A stretch of DNA of 64,000 nucleotides from contig NC_081553.1 in assembly GCF_963082655.1 (NCBI RefSeq), forward strand, positions 209,068,435 through 209,132,434, written 5' to 3'. Under the pieces are notes generated by a model, which saw only the letters and a list, made by a program, of their open reading frames with translations, did not search any database and was not told where the DNA came from. Each line of letters begins with the position of its first letter. Positions within the stretch are counted from its first letter, which is position 1. Of the stretch, positions 11,732-21,923 are shown piece after piece. The DNA is from Stomoxys calcitrans. Its lineage: Eukaryota; Arthropoda; Insecta; Diptera; Muscidae. The position numbers were made by a program, and so were the translations under genes.

Positions 11732-13342
11732 CTCTATAGAGATCTCAGTGATGATTTCCACTCAGTAGATTCTTTATCTGATTCCACTACACGTCAGCTC
11801 CTACTTGTATCCATAAGAGCTCTCAAGGCTCTTATAACTGGACCCCAAACATCATCTCCAGGGAGCTAGATGCAGTAGTGCCCATACCATCACGTTCATT
11901 ACATAAGGTACCCTTATTTCCCTTGACCAAATCCTTCATATACGACATTTGACCTCAGACGTGACGCCCGTACTACAAAATTGTTCGCACCTCCCCAAAT
12001 AACACCCCATACCTTAGTTTGGTTCAAAGAGTGCACCTGTTATCTACAAAGAGATTTTGCTAATTCATTATTCAAGATGTTATTGAACTTATACTGGGTG
12101 ATTTGGGTGATCCTGCTAAGAAAATCACCGTAGGACCGTAAAGATTAACATGTTGACTATGACTATGAAGGGCTGGATTCCAATGCTGACGCGTATTTTA
12201 AAAAATTTAGACATGGTCTTTAGCCGAATAAAAATGTTCTAAGAAAGCTTTCAGTATCCAAAACCAGGCGACATAATCAAGAGATCTATCCAGATGAATC
12301 ACAACAACATGAAGTGAAGTACCGATCGATAATTCCTTTGAACATTCCTGCTGAAAAAAAGGCGTTTTCGGTTAGGTTTCTCCTTTCTATTTCCCAAAGC
12401 CCAGTTCTCACACCAAAGTCATCACAAAACAGCCATCAGGCAGTGTAACTTAGTGCTGAAGCAGCCAATGCCTATAAAAAGTGAAAACAGTTTATTCTGA
12501 TATTCACCTCACTTATTACACCACCCTCGTGGCGGCTAATACCATAACAAACCATGCAAGAGATTCAAAAAACAAATCAAACACCATAGCCTCTTTGGCT
12601 TAGGTTTTTGGTTGCATTTTTCCAAAACTCAACTCTCTCTGCAACTACGACCCAAAACCAAAAACCCAGCCTAGCAGTTGCTGCGCTGCAGCAGCCGACA
12701 GTAGTTGCAAAAACAACGACGACATGGTGTTCGGTAGCTTTTTGCTACTGTTTCATGGAGCATGTTGTTGGTTTTTGTCCCTCTTTCACATGTTGTTTAA
12801 CGAGTTCTTACTCGTGTTTTGTTTTGTTATTCGTTTTTTGCTTAAGTGTTGGCCGTGTGTTCAGTGCTCGGGTTAGCAAACACAGATATACGATGCTCCC
12901 ATGCTATTCTTTTTTTGCAGTAGTTTTTGTTGTTGGCTGCCTTAGCAGCAAGACCATAGCCCCCATGGTGCCACAGCAAAGCCGCCTATGGGGCTTTTGT
13001 TGTTGTTGTTTTTCATTTTTTCTCGCTCTCTCTCTCTCACTCTCCCTCGTTTGTTTTGATTATTGTTTGATTTGATTTAACCAAACACCAGTAGCTTGCC
13101 AAAGTGCGCATGCTCAAATTTTCGCCTACTTGTTTAAGAGCAACAAAAAGAGCAGCAGCACCAAAAATATATTAAAAAAAAAAATATTGGGGGGTTTTTT
13201 ACTTGCTTGTTGTAGCTGCAGAAAAAGGGGTATACCTAAGCCTGGGCAATAACTGAGGGTTTTGGGAGAGCTGTTAGCAGCACCTACAGACCAACCAACA
13301 AACATTGATGAGCATTTGAAACTCACATTTTTGTTGCTTGCT
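11732..13342. other. Unrecognised stretch, pyrimidine/GTT-rich in its second half
   Basis: 11732-12600 shows no repeat family or domain I recognise. 12600-13120 is rich in CTCTCT, TTGTTGTTGTT and TTTTG runs and gives an open frame on the plus strand that is hydrophobic only because of composition. 13120-13342 includes poly-A (13174-13184) and TG-rich DNA. No supported gene. Confidence 0.5.
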
Positions 13343-13363
13343 GGGGGGGGGGGGGGGGGGGGG
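13343..13363 (+). repeat. Poly-G run of 21
   Basis: Twenty-one consecutive G, flanked by GCTT-GCT and CACTCCC. Perfect homopolymers of this length are rare in flies; its exact length may be unreliable. Confidence 0.95.
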
Positions 13364-14053
13364 CACTCCCTCTTTCACATTTGAGCAAGCAACAGTTTTC
13401 TGTTTAGTTTTTGAGTGTAATTTTTCTTTTGCATGATAAATCGACTCAGAGGTTTTGTTTCTTTAGATGACTCTCATAATTGGTAGGTTAGCTTTGATTG
13501 TTTTCAATTTTCACATTGGCTTTTTCAGTTTTTGGCGGGAATTTTTTGACATTAATTATTTCACCTCTAAATAAGGCCTTTTGAAGTTGGTCAGTATGCT
13601 TGTAACATATGTGGCTTTAACGAGGTCGTTATATGTTAAATTTGAGGAGATAATTGAATTTGTCTGGAAAGAATAAAATTTAATTTGAATTGATAGCTTC
13701 CTAGCTGCTCCAATGTATTTGTAAACTCAAGGAGTCATACGGAGCGAAAAATTTACATGGGGTCTACATCTACTTCTGGAAGTATTTAAGTGGTGTTAGG
13801 TGGGCGGGTGAGTCCGTTATGCTAGAAAAACCATAGAAGACATTGATTTGAGAAGTTAATAGAATTAGGACTGCAATAGTGAAGCCTTCCAAAAGTAGTT
13901 TCTCTCTACGAACTGTAGTGTGGAGTAAGCAGCTTTAGAAAAGATGTAGACTTTATAACAGGGTGTTTCGTAAGATGACATATCGTAGGGAAATACTGAA
14001 ACTTAGTACCTGAGGTTGATCTAAGATACCGTTTAAGTCGCTAGGATCTGATG
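13364..14053. other. Unrecognised AT-rich stretch
   Basis: No open frame of note, no recognised repeat terminus and no tandem structure visible. Ends at the start of a tRNA-derived SINE. Confidence 0.5.
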
Positions 14054-14280
14054 GAGGGCACCGTAGCGAAGATGTTAGCATGTCCGCCTATGATGCAGAT
14101 TTGAATCCTGGCGAAAACATCAGAGACAATTTTTCAGCGGAGGTTATTCCCTCCTAATGCTGGCGACATTTGTGAGATACTGTACCATTTTAAAATGGCA
14201 GCCATGCAAAAACTTCTCAGCAAAGAGGTGTCGCTCCTTAACATTGAGCTTAAACTTGAATCGGACAGCAGGGGGAGAGG
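14054..14280 (+). mobile_element. tRNA-derived SINE (type 1), copy A
   Basis: Head: GAGGGCACCGTAGCGAAGAT, with a pol III A-box-like TAGCGAAGATGTTAGCATG (14064-14082) and a B-box-like GATTTGAATCC (14098-14108). The body carries the family core CTAATGCTGGCGACATTTGTG and TTGAGCTTAAACTTGAATCG. The 3' end is replaced by unrelated sequence that is itself duplicated (see 14202-14540). Consistent with a tRNA-headed SINE transcribed by pol III; the promoter boxes carry several substitutions. Confidence 0.82.
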
Positions 14281-14545
14281 TTTATACTCACACATAGCAA
14301 GACAAGTTGTGCCCGGCTAAAGGTCCACAGATTTCTAAGCCTTACTTACATCCCTTTTACAAAAGAGTATGGGACGTATGGCGGGAATCATGGCATAGAA
14401 TCATGGCCATGCAAAAACTTCTCAGCAAATAGGTGTCGCTCCTTAACATTGAGCTTAAACTTGAATCGGACAGCAGGGGTAGAGGTTTATACTCACACAT
14501 AGCAAGACAAGTTGTGCCCGGCTAAAGGTCCACAGACTTCTAATC
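14202..14545 (+). repeat. Direct duplication of the SINE tail plus flank, 205-bp offset
   Basis: CCATGCAAAAACTTCTCAGC through GGTCCACAGA occurs at 14202-14331 and again at 14407-14536, nearly identical. The short phrase ATCATGGCATAGAAT is also present twice (14388, 14543). The duplicated block joins a SINE 3' half to non-SINE sequence, so it happened after the SINE was truncated. Confidence 0.88.
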
Positions 14546-14857
14546 ATGGCATAGAATAGGTCATTAGATGAATTTTTCATAAAGAAACAGCATGCGGACC
14601 AATGGAATCTTCCCTTCACTTTAGACAGGAGAATCTCTAAACGCCATGATATACACTTAGTGGTTCAGTTTTTAGCATAAGGTTGTCAAAATCGTAATCT
14701 ACGATAAATCTTTCTCGCTCTACATCATGTTGATTCACCTAAAGGCTTCTGGGAGTTGGATGCCCATCCATAGAATGATGATTTTAATGGTACTTGCTAT
14801 CCAGCCCAGAAGGTTTTACTTACACAGCATGTCTTCGCTCGAACGAGACCACAGTAC
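14546..14857. other. Unrecognised stretch
   Basis: About 310 bp between the duplicated SINE tail and the MITE. No coding frame or repeat family recognised. Confidence 0.5.
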
Positions 14858-14859
14858 TA

Positions 14860-15089
14860 TTGGGTTGCCCAAAAAGTAATTGCGGATTTTTCATATAGTC
14901 GGCGTTGACAAATTTTTTCACAGCTTGAGAGCCTGTAATTGCATTCTTTCTTCTGTCAGCTGTTACTCTTAGCTTGCTTTAGAAAAAAAGTGTAAAAAAA
15001 GTATATTTGATTAAAGTTCATTCTAAGTTTTATTAAAAATGCATTTACTTTCTTTTAAAAAATCCGCAATTACTTTTTGGGCAACCCAA
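14860..15089 (-). mobile_element. Mariner-type MITE, copy 1 (230 bp)
   Basis: Terminal inverted repeats TTGGGTTGCCCAAAAAGTAA ... TTACTTTTTGGGCAACCCAA, extending to about 32 bp (through TTGCGGATTTTT), with TA on both sides (14858-14859, 15090-15091) as the target duplication. The AT-rich interior shares GCATTTACTTTCTTTTAAAA and CAGCTGTTA with copies at 39374 and 62123, of which this is the reverse complement. No coding capacity. TA targeting and TIR length point to Tc1/mariner mobilisation. Confidence 0.95.
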
Positions 15090-15097
15090 TACTAAAT

Positions 15098-15322
15098 TTC
15101 CCTAGAACATTTCATTAAGCAACAGAGTTTACTTCTTTCATATCAATGAGTGCAGTCCGATTAATATTCAAGCTCAATGATAAGGGGCTTCCTTATTATT
15201 GCCGGGTCCGAACGGAGTGCCACATAGCGACACCATTTGGTAGAGATGCTTTAACATGGAAAGATACCTCACAAATGTGGTCAGCATTAGTAAGGGGAAA
15301 ACTACAGATGAAAATGTTTTGC
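15098..15322 (-). mobile_element. tRNA-derived SINE (type 1), copy H, 5' truncated
   Basis: Reverse-strand SINE tail and body: ACATTTCATTAAGCAACAG, CTCAATGATAAGGGGC, GTCCGAACGGAGTGCCACA, ACCTCACAAATGTGG. The tRNA head is missing; the truncation joins a LINE fragment at about 15322. It starts eight bases after the MITE. Confidence 0.8.
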
Positions 15323-15700
15323 CATGATCGTACAATCGTCTGCATGTGATACAATTTCTATGCCGTGTGGAGGGGGTAGAATAGAGAAAGGGTAGAGGTT
15401 AAACAGTGCTGAAGATATCACTCAGCCTTGGAGAACTCCCTGTTTCACTCTATGTGGTTTCGCCTTCTTTTTCTAAGTTCCAGAAACGACTGGCTACCAC
15501 ACAGATAAATCGTGAGCCAGCAATATATGCGTGGCTGGAGCGACGTAGTTGCAATGTCCTCAAATAGTTTGGCCATGGTCAGCCATCCATGTCTAATGCT
15601 TTTGATAAGTCCAGCGCAACGAGGACCGCGCTATAAATTGAGCATGAGTCGATGAGCGGACAGAATAGTATAACCTGTGGCATAGTCCGCAATCAGAAAG
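15322..15700 (-). pseudogene. RT palm fragment of an I/R1-group LINE
   Basis: Read on the minus strand: VLVALDLSKALD (motif A, about 15575-15625), then a diverged segment, KQGVLQG-like and ALFNLYP (motif B region, about 15395-15445), then IVSHADDCTIMA (about 15320-15355), where the catalytic YADD has become HADD. Several frameshifts. Its upstream part merges into the first unit of the satellite that starts near 15650. Confidence 0.72.
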
Positions 15701-17015
15701 CCTCCAAGCCCTAAGGATTGCATCATCAACTAAAGCGATCCATACGCATCCTTTCGAGATTCATCTGCATTGAACGATGACTTGTTTGCATTTTATGGCA
15801 GATTCGTTCGCATCCTAACGCGACTCGTCAGTATCCAAACGTTAACTTGTGCGCATCCTAACACGACTACTGCGCATGCTCTCATCGTAATGCGATTCGT
15901 TGGAACCACATAAGTCGTTGGGCGGACAGAGTGTTATAACGTGTTGCATAGTCCGCAGTCAGAAAGCCTCGAAGCCCTAAGTATTTCATAACCAACTTAC
16001 GCGGTCCATACGCATCCTAACGCGACTCGTCTGCATTCTAACGATGACTTGTGTGCATCCATCTTAAAGCAGATTTGTTAGAACTCTAATGCGACTAACG
16101 CATGGCGTGGACTGTTTGAAGCCACGGAAAATATGTTCGCCTATGGCATGCAAAGCTGTTGTTGTGCTATGCAGTCTTCAAAATCCATGTTAATGCTCGG
16201 CTAATGGATATTCTCAAAACGGGCCTGGGGAGATTCGTTCATACCCTAACGCGACTCGTCCTTGTCGCCGACTTGTGCGCATCCTAACACGACTCGTTTG
16301 CAGCCTAGTGCAGACTTTCTCACATCCTAATGCGATCCGTTTGGACCAAATGAGTCGTTGAGCGGACAGAATTGTATAACGTGTGGTATAGTTCGCAGTC
16401 AGAAAGCCTCGAAGCCCTAAGGTTTCATCACCAACTAACGCTATCCATACTCGTCCTAACGCAACGCTTCTGCATTCAACGTGGGCTTGTTTGCATCTAA
16501 AAGCAGATTCGTTCGCACCCTAACGCGACTCGTCAGTATCCAAAAGCTGACTTGTACGCATCTTAACACGACTCATCTGCATCCTAATGCAGACTTGCTC
16601 ACATCCTAATGCGATCCATTGGAACCACATGAGTCATTGAGCGAACATAATAGTATAACGTGTTGCATAGTCCGCAGTCAGAAAGCCTCGAAGCCCTAAG
16701 GGTTTCATCACCAACTAACGCGATCCATACGCATCCTAACGCGACTCGTCTGCATCCGGGCGAAGACTTGTTCGCAACTTCAAGCAAATTTTCTTCGCAC
16801 CTAATCGTCACTCGTCCGTATCCAAACACTGACTTGTGCACATCGTAACAGGACTCGTCGGGATCCTAATGCAGACTTGCTCACATCCTAATGCGATGTG
16901 AGAGCTTCGAAGCTCAAAGGGTTTCATCACCAACTAACGCGATCCAAACGCGACTCCTCTGTATCCTAGCGATGATTTGTTGGCATCATCCATCTGTATC
17001 CAAACGCTGACTAGT
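15650..17015. repeat. Satellite of about 270 bp with internal ~28-bp subrepeats, about five units
   Basis: The anchor CGCAGTCAGAAAGCCTCGAA recurs near 15688, 15955, 16394, 16672 and (degenerate) 16905. The normal step is 267-278 bp; the long step contains an inserted unrelated block at about 16090-16225. Within each unit GCATCCTAACGCGACTCGTC is repeated with variants (CATCCTAATGCGATCCGTT, CATTCTAACGATGACTTG). The first unit overlaps the RT remnant at 15322-15700, so the array probably grew from a LINE-adjacent segment. Confidence 0.85.
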
Positions 17016-17800
17016 GCGCATCTTAACCTAATGGAAGTTCTCAAACGAGGAATATGGAGGAATAAACCTTCCAGCGTCTGGGCTACTGGTGAGAGAAGGG
17101 AGATCGGTCTGTATGGCTCCCCCTTGCTCGGATTCTCTCCGGGCTTCAGTAGCGGGATCATTCGGCCCATTTTCGAGACATCGGGTACTATAAGAGTGTT
17201 CGAAGACAGGTTGAGGACTGTTGTAAGGACTCGACTCCAGGTAAATCTAGATTCTTAAGCATCAGTGTGGAGATTCCTTCGGAGCCCAGCGCCTTGGATG
17301 ACTTGGCGCCATCTATGCATTCGTAACTCCGTGCACAGTGAATAGTGAAGGCTGTCCATCACCACGGAGACCATAGATACAACGGATGACTCTTCTCCTA
17401 GCTGTGTTATTCTCGCATCTGTCATACGGATCGTCGCTATGGTCAAGCACAACGGAGTGGAAGACCAACGTAAGAAAACTACAACAAGTTTAATGGTCTT
17501 AGCATAAGTTTGCACTATAAGATCTTTGTAGGCTTGGTGAATGGTCCAGTGCCTTATTGGGCTTGGTTCTCATCGCCCCGCCTAAGCCAAGACAAACTTT
17601 TCTCTGAACCCGTTGTACTATCTTCATGTTGAACTTTGTCTCCATCGCAGTCCGATAAACTACTAGGGTATTGTATTGGTCTAATCACGCTGCTGTGAGC
17701 CAGTGGACTCTCCTCGGATTCAGGCCCCATTTCAAGTCTACGGCACCGTCTACATATTGTCCAAAGGTCGTGGCACGGAAAAGCTGTGAGCGCCACACAG
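17016..17800 (-). pseudogene. LINE RT fragments in permuted order
   Basis: Minus strand. 17770-17520 codes RT thumb pieces: KWGLNPRRVHWLTAA, then VQRVQRKVCLGLGGAMRT and KPNKALD. Downstream on the same strand, 17330-17030 codes earlier RT pieces: AKSSKALGSEGIS, MLKNLDLPGV, GRMIPLLKPGENPSKGEPYR and PISLLSPVAQTLEGLFL. In an intact ORF the second block precedes the first, so this locus is two copies joined with deletions or an internal rearrangement. Frames are broken several times. Confidence 0.78.
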
Positions 17801-18000
17801 GCTGTAACTTTGAGGTCCGATCTGTGTGGTGTTCATTGCCATCACAATAAGCTTAGCTGGGAGCTGCCAGGCCCGTACGCAGGTTGGGGAAATTGCAATG
17901 CTACATACGACAGTAAGGTTTGAACAGGAATTAGTTTGCTTACATACAGGCGAGCTTGTTGCAGCCACATGCAAATGTCGCTACAAAAACACCAACAACT
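17801..18000. other. Unrecognised spacer
   Basis: About 200 bp with no recognised family between the permuted LINE and the tandem duplication. Confidence 0.5.
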
Positions 18001-18484
18001 CTTCAGTGGTCAAAGGAGGCGAAATTATCTCCTTTCCCATTCGACAATGTCCTCGAAAATAAAATCAGGAGAAACGCAACTGAAAGGCTCTTTGCATCTT
18101 CTACACCTAAAGGAAGAGTTTCGATTGGAAATAGAGAACTAGCCCGAGAACGATTTACTGGATTTGCAAGCCCAATTTTGAGACCAGTGCTGACATATGG
18201 GTCACAGATAGGGTGGAAGGCCACCACAACTTCTTCAAACAACTCTTCAGTGGTCAAAGGAGGCGAAATATCCTACTTCTCCATTCGACAATGTCCTCGA
18301 AAAGAGATCAGGAGAAACGCAACTGAAAGGCTCTTTGCATCTTCCACACCTAAAGGAAGATTTTCGATTGGAAATAGAGAACTAGCCCGATAACGATTAA
18401 CTGGATTTTCTAGCCCAATTTTAACCCCAGTGCTGACATATAGGACACAGTTACGGTGAAAGGCCACAACGTTTCTTCATTAAA
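18001..18484 (+). repeat. Tandem duplication of a 244-bp unit containing an RT-thumb remnant
   Basis: CTTCAGTGGTCAAAGGAGGC starts at 18001 and again at 18245; the two units stay about 90% alike by eye over their length. Each contains a segment readable as RPVLTYGSQIGWKA (unit 1, about 18180-18222), which resembles the RT thumb motif RPILTYG..VWW of this LINE group. A further ACAACTCTTCAG-like boundary lies just upstream of unit 1. Confidence 0.85.
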
Positions 18485-19400
18485 ATAAAACTTAGGCGTG
18501 ATCCTGGACATGTCACAAACAGGAGCGTACCGAGAAGACTTACAGATGTTGGACACTATGTAGACGGGCCTTAGGCTTGAAATGGGGCCCATAGACATAT
18601 AGATTAAGTGTGGGCCAGCCACTGCGGCTATGGGACTTAAGGTGATGAGAGAATGGATAGATAATAGGAGCGAAATAAAAGAGGCGACGATCGATAGCAA
18701 ACCTGGAAGAAATGGAAGAGGTTTCCGATCGAATACTTGAGACGACACTTGAGGTCGAATGCGAAGCACCACTGCCCACGATACAGTCTTGAATTGACGG
18801 AACTCGGTATTGCCACCTTGGAGATCATACAACAGAGATGGAGCAAAGCTAGAAGACAGAGTGAACATGGCGGTCTACATTGATCTGTTTCCGACTGCCT
18901 GACCATAATACGGTCAGGCAAGTGCAAATCCAGGCGATCACGGAATGCGTGAGGTGGTATGGTGTTAATGATTTGGTGGACATCGAGAGTGAACATCTTT
19001 AAGGACAGTAAAATGATGGCCATCAGGGCACTAACAACCAGAGCGCCAAGGTCACAAAGAATCTCGGAGGGTAAGAAGGAATTCAAAGTCTTCTTTGAAG
19101 GTGATGCGTTCCGCATTGTTTGCGTGCCGGGCCAAAGCGAAGAAAGGGGGAATAAAAGAGCAGACGATTTGGCAGTGAAGGCCAGAGAACTGCCGTCAAT
19201 AATCCTGGTTAATCCGAAGCCTTTAGGATCGGCGCAGTCCGAGTTAAGGATGTGGGCGACGAAAGCGCATATCGTTGGAGTATTTCCTATGTCATTTCCC
19301 GGCTTTCGTGACTAAAAAATACCGGCACTTAGGTTGCGACACAATACCAGACATGAACCGACTTAGGGTCGTGAAATGGAGAACTATTGGATATAAATTT
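18485..19400 (+). pseudogene. I/LOA-group-like LINE, RT thumb to RNase H and C-terminus
   Basis: Order: LGVILD (about 18493), a deletion to a GLRLEMGP segment, the link CCCATAGACATATAGATTA shared with the copy at 52.1 kb, a GTRYCHLGDHTTEM-like region, damaged RNase H with IFKDSKMMAIRALTT (family FTDSK; the catalytic Asp changed to Lys), VCVPGQSEERGNKRADDLAVKA (family VWVPGH), and a tail with FPMSFPGFRD matching ..FLCHCPAFVA.. plus RHLGCDTIPDMNRLRVV. Stops at several places. Same family as 2918-3600 and 51661-53690. Confidence 0.8.
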
Positions 19401-19499
19401 TTGCTAGCACAGAATTGCGGAATTCGATTTTCTTTTCCGAGGTTACTTTTAGTACTTAAAGCGCACAAACAGCCGGTTACTGGTTTAGGTTATGTCCAC

Positions 19500-21434
19500 A
19501 GTGGGATCGGACCCCCGCCAGTTGGGGAAGGGATATACTAATCTAGTCATTCCGTTTTTAACACCTCGAAATATACGTCTAAGACCCCATAGAGTATATA
19601 TATTCTTGATCGTCTTGACGTTCCGAGTCGATCTAGCCATGTCCGTCCGTCTGTCGAAATCACGATAGAGGTCGAACGCGTTAAGATTACCGCTTGAATT
19701 TTTGCACAGATACTTAATATTGATATAGGTCATTGGGGATTGCAAATGGATCATATCGGCTCAAATTTAGATATGGCTCCCATATAAACCGATTACCCGA
19801 TTTTACTTCTTGAGCCCCTGGAAGCCAAAATTTTTGTCCGATTAGCCTGAAATTTAGCATGTAGTGTTCTGTTATGACTTCCAACAGCTGTGATGAGTAT
19901 GGTCCAAATCGGTCAAGAACCTGATATAGCTCCCATATAAACCGATCACCCGATTTGACTTCTTGAACCCTTACAAGACTCATTTTTTGTCCAATTTGGC
20001 TGAAATTCTTCACGTAGTGTTCCGATATGACTTTCAACAACTGTGTTGAGTACTGTCCAAATCGGTCTATAACCTGATATAGCTGCCATATAAACCGGTC
20101 TCCCGATTTTACTTCTTGAACCCTTACAAGCCTCAATTTTTGTCCGATTTGGCTGAAATTCTCCATGTAGTGTTCCCTTATGACTTTCAACAAATGTGTT
20201 GAGTACCGTCCAAATCGGTCTATAACCTGATATAGCTCCCATATAAACCGATATCCAGATTTGACTTTTTGAGTCCTTACAAGCCGCAATTTGTGTCTGA
20301 TTTGGCTAAAATTTGGCACGTAGTGTTCTGTTACAACTTCCAAAAACTGTGCCTAGTACTGTCCAAATCGGTCTATAACCTGATATAGCTGCCATATAAA
20401 CCGATCACTCGATTTGACTTCTTGAACCCTTACAAGCCTCAATTTTTGCCCGATTTGGCTGAAATTTTTCACGTAGTGTTCCGTTATGACTTCCAACAAA
20501 TGTGTTGAGTTTCGTCCAAATCGGTCTATGACCTGATATAGCTGCCATATAAACCGATCACCCGATTTGACTTCTTGAACCCTTACAAGCCTCAATTTTT
20601 GCCCGATTTGGCTGAAATTTTCACGTAGTGTTCCGTTATGACTTCCAACAAATGTGTTGAGTTTCGTCCAAATCGGTCTATAATCTGATATAGCTGCCAT
20701 ATAAACCGATCCCCCGATTTGACTTCTTGAACCCTTGCAAGCCTCAATTTTTGTCCGATTTGGCTGAAACTTTGCCTGCGATGTTCTGTTAAGACTTCCA
20801 ACAACTGTGATGAGTACGGTTCAAATCGGTCTATAACCTGATATAGCTCCCATATAAACCGATCACCTGATTTGACTTCTTGAGCCCTTACAAGACGCAA
20901 ATTTGGTCCGATCTGGCTAAAATTTGGCACGTAGTGTTCTGTTTTGAATTTGAACTACCGTGCCAAGTATGGTCCGAATCGGTCTATAACGTGATATAGC
21001 TGCCATATAAACCGATCCTCCGATTTGACTTCTTGAACCCTTGCAAGCCTCAATTTTTGTCCGATTTGGCTGAAACTTTGCATGCGATGTTCTGTTATGA
21101 CTTCCAACAACTGTGATGAGTACGGTTCAAATCGGTCTATAACCTGATATAGCTGCCATATAAACCGGTCTCCCGATTTGCCTTCTTGAGCCCTTACAAG
21201 ACACAATTTTTGGCCGATTTGGCTGAAATTTTGAACGTGGTGTTCTGTTATGACTTTCAACAGGTGTGTCAAATACAGTCCAAATCGGTCTATAACCTGA
21301 TATAGCTCCCATATAAGCCGATCTCCCGATTTGACTTCTTGAACCCCTACAAGCCTCAATTTTTCTCCGATTTGGTGGTGGTGGGTTCTCAAGATTTGGC
21401 CCGCCCGAACTTGGCACGCTTTTACTTGTTCAAC
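19500..21434 (+). mobile_element. DINE-like element with 11 central monomers of 153 bp
   Basis: 5' end: GGGATATACTAATCTAGTC, CCATAGAGTATATATATTC, GTCCGTCCGTCTGTCG (short microsatellite). The central array has the CATATAA anchor at 19781, 19934, 20087, 20240, 20393, 20546, 20698, 20851, 21004, 21157 and 21310: ten steps, nine of exactly 153 bp and one of 152. The 3' end has TGGTGGTGGGTTCTCAAG, a degraded hairpin TTTGGCCCGCCCGAA (21394-21408) and TTTTACTTGTT. The complementary strand keeps an open frame with a 51-residue repeat containing RFIWQLYQVIDRF. Confidence 0.88.
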
Positions 21435-21674
21435 CTAACCTATGGTGGGAAGTTGAGGAAATGGCTGAAGTGGATAATGGCTATGCCTCCTATTGAGGTC
21501 TATATTCGAAAATATGCTGTCGAGGATCGTAGAGGTCATCGGCCCTCAGAGGTTAGCAAGTCAACCTGGGTTCAAATCGTGTTGAGAACATTTTTTAGCT
21601 TCCCTGGTGAGAACAATTTTCCCCTCCTGGTCCCATTTACCAGTGATAACCAGCAGTGTAAACTTCTCTACTAA
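21435..21674. other. Unrecognised sequence between DINE and SINE
   Basis: Begins CAACCTAACCTATGGTGGG. No recognised domain. The plus-strand frame is short and compositionally neutral. Confidence 0.45.
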
Positions 21675-21830
21675 GTGTTGTCGCTCTGCGGGAAGCCATT
21701 TGGAATCGGCAATAAAAAGAAGATCCCTTATCATTGAGACAAACCTTGTATCGGGTAGCACTCATTGATATGAGAAAAGTATCCCCGCTGTTGCTTAATG
21801 GAATGTTCATGGGAAATTTTGAAAGTGGTT
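21675..21830 (+). mobile_element. tRNA-derived SINE (type 1), copy G, 3' half
   Basis: Body and tail only: TCGCTCTGCGGGAAGCC, AAGATCCCTTATCATTGAG, GTAGCACTCATTGATATGAG, TGGAATGTTCATGGG. The tRNA-like head is missing. Confidence 0.78.
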
Positions 21831-21923
21831 TGACAGCTGGAAAGATATGGGCGGAGTACTATATCTGAGTATAATGATAGGGAGGGTTAGGTTAAAAAGA
21901 GGGTGCAGATATTAATCCGTCCG

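Noticed and set aside
11123..11768. Three long frames (poly-Leu, Pro-Thr, Val-Gly)
   Set aside because: All three are readings of the CTCCTA microsatellite on the two strands; no non-repetitive core.
12608..13075. Cys/Phe-rich open frame of 155 codons
   Set aside because: Explained by TTTTGTT/TTGTTG and CTCTCT composition; no motif, and it ends in simple repeat.
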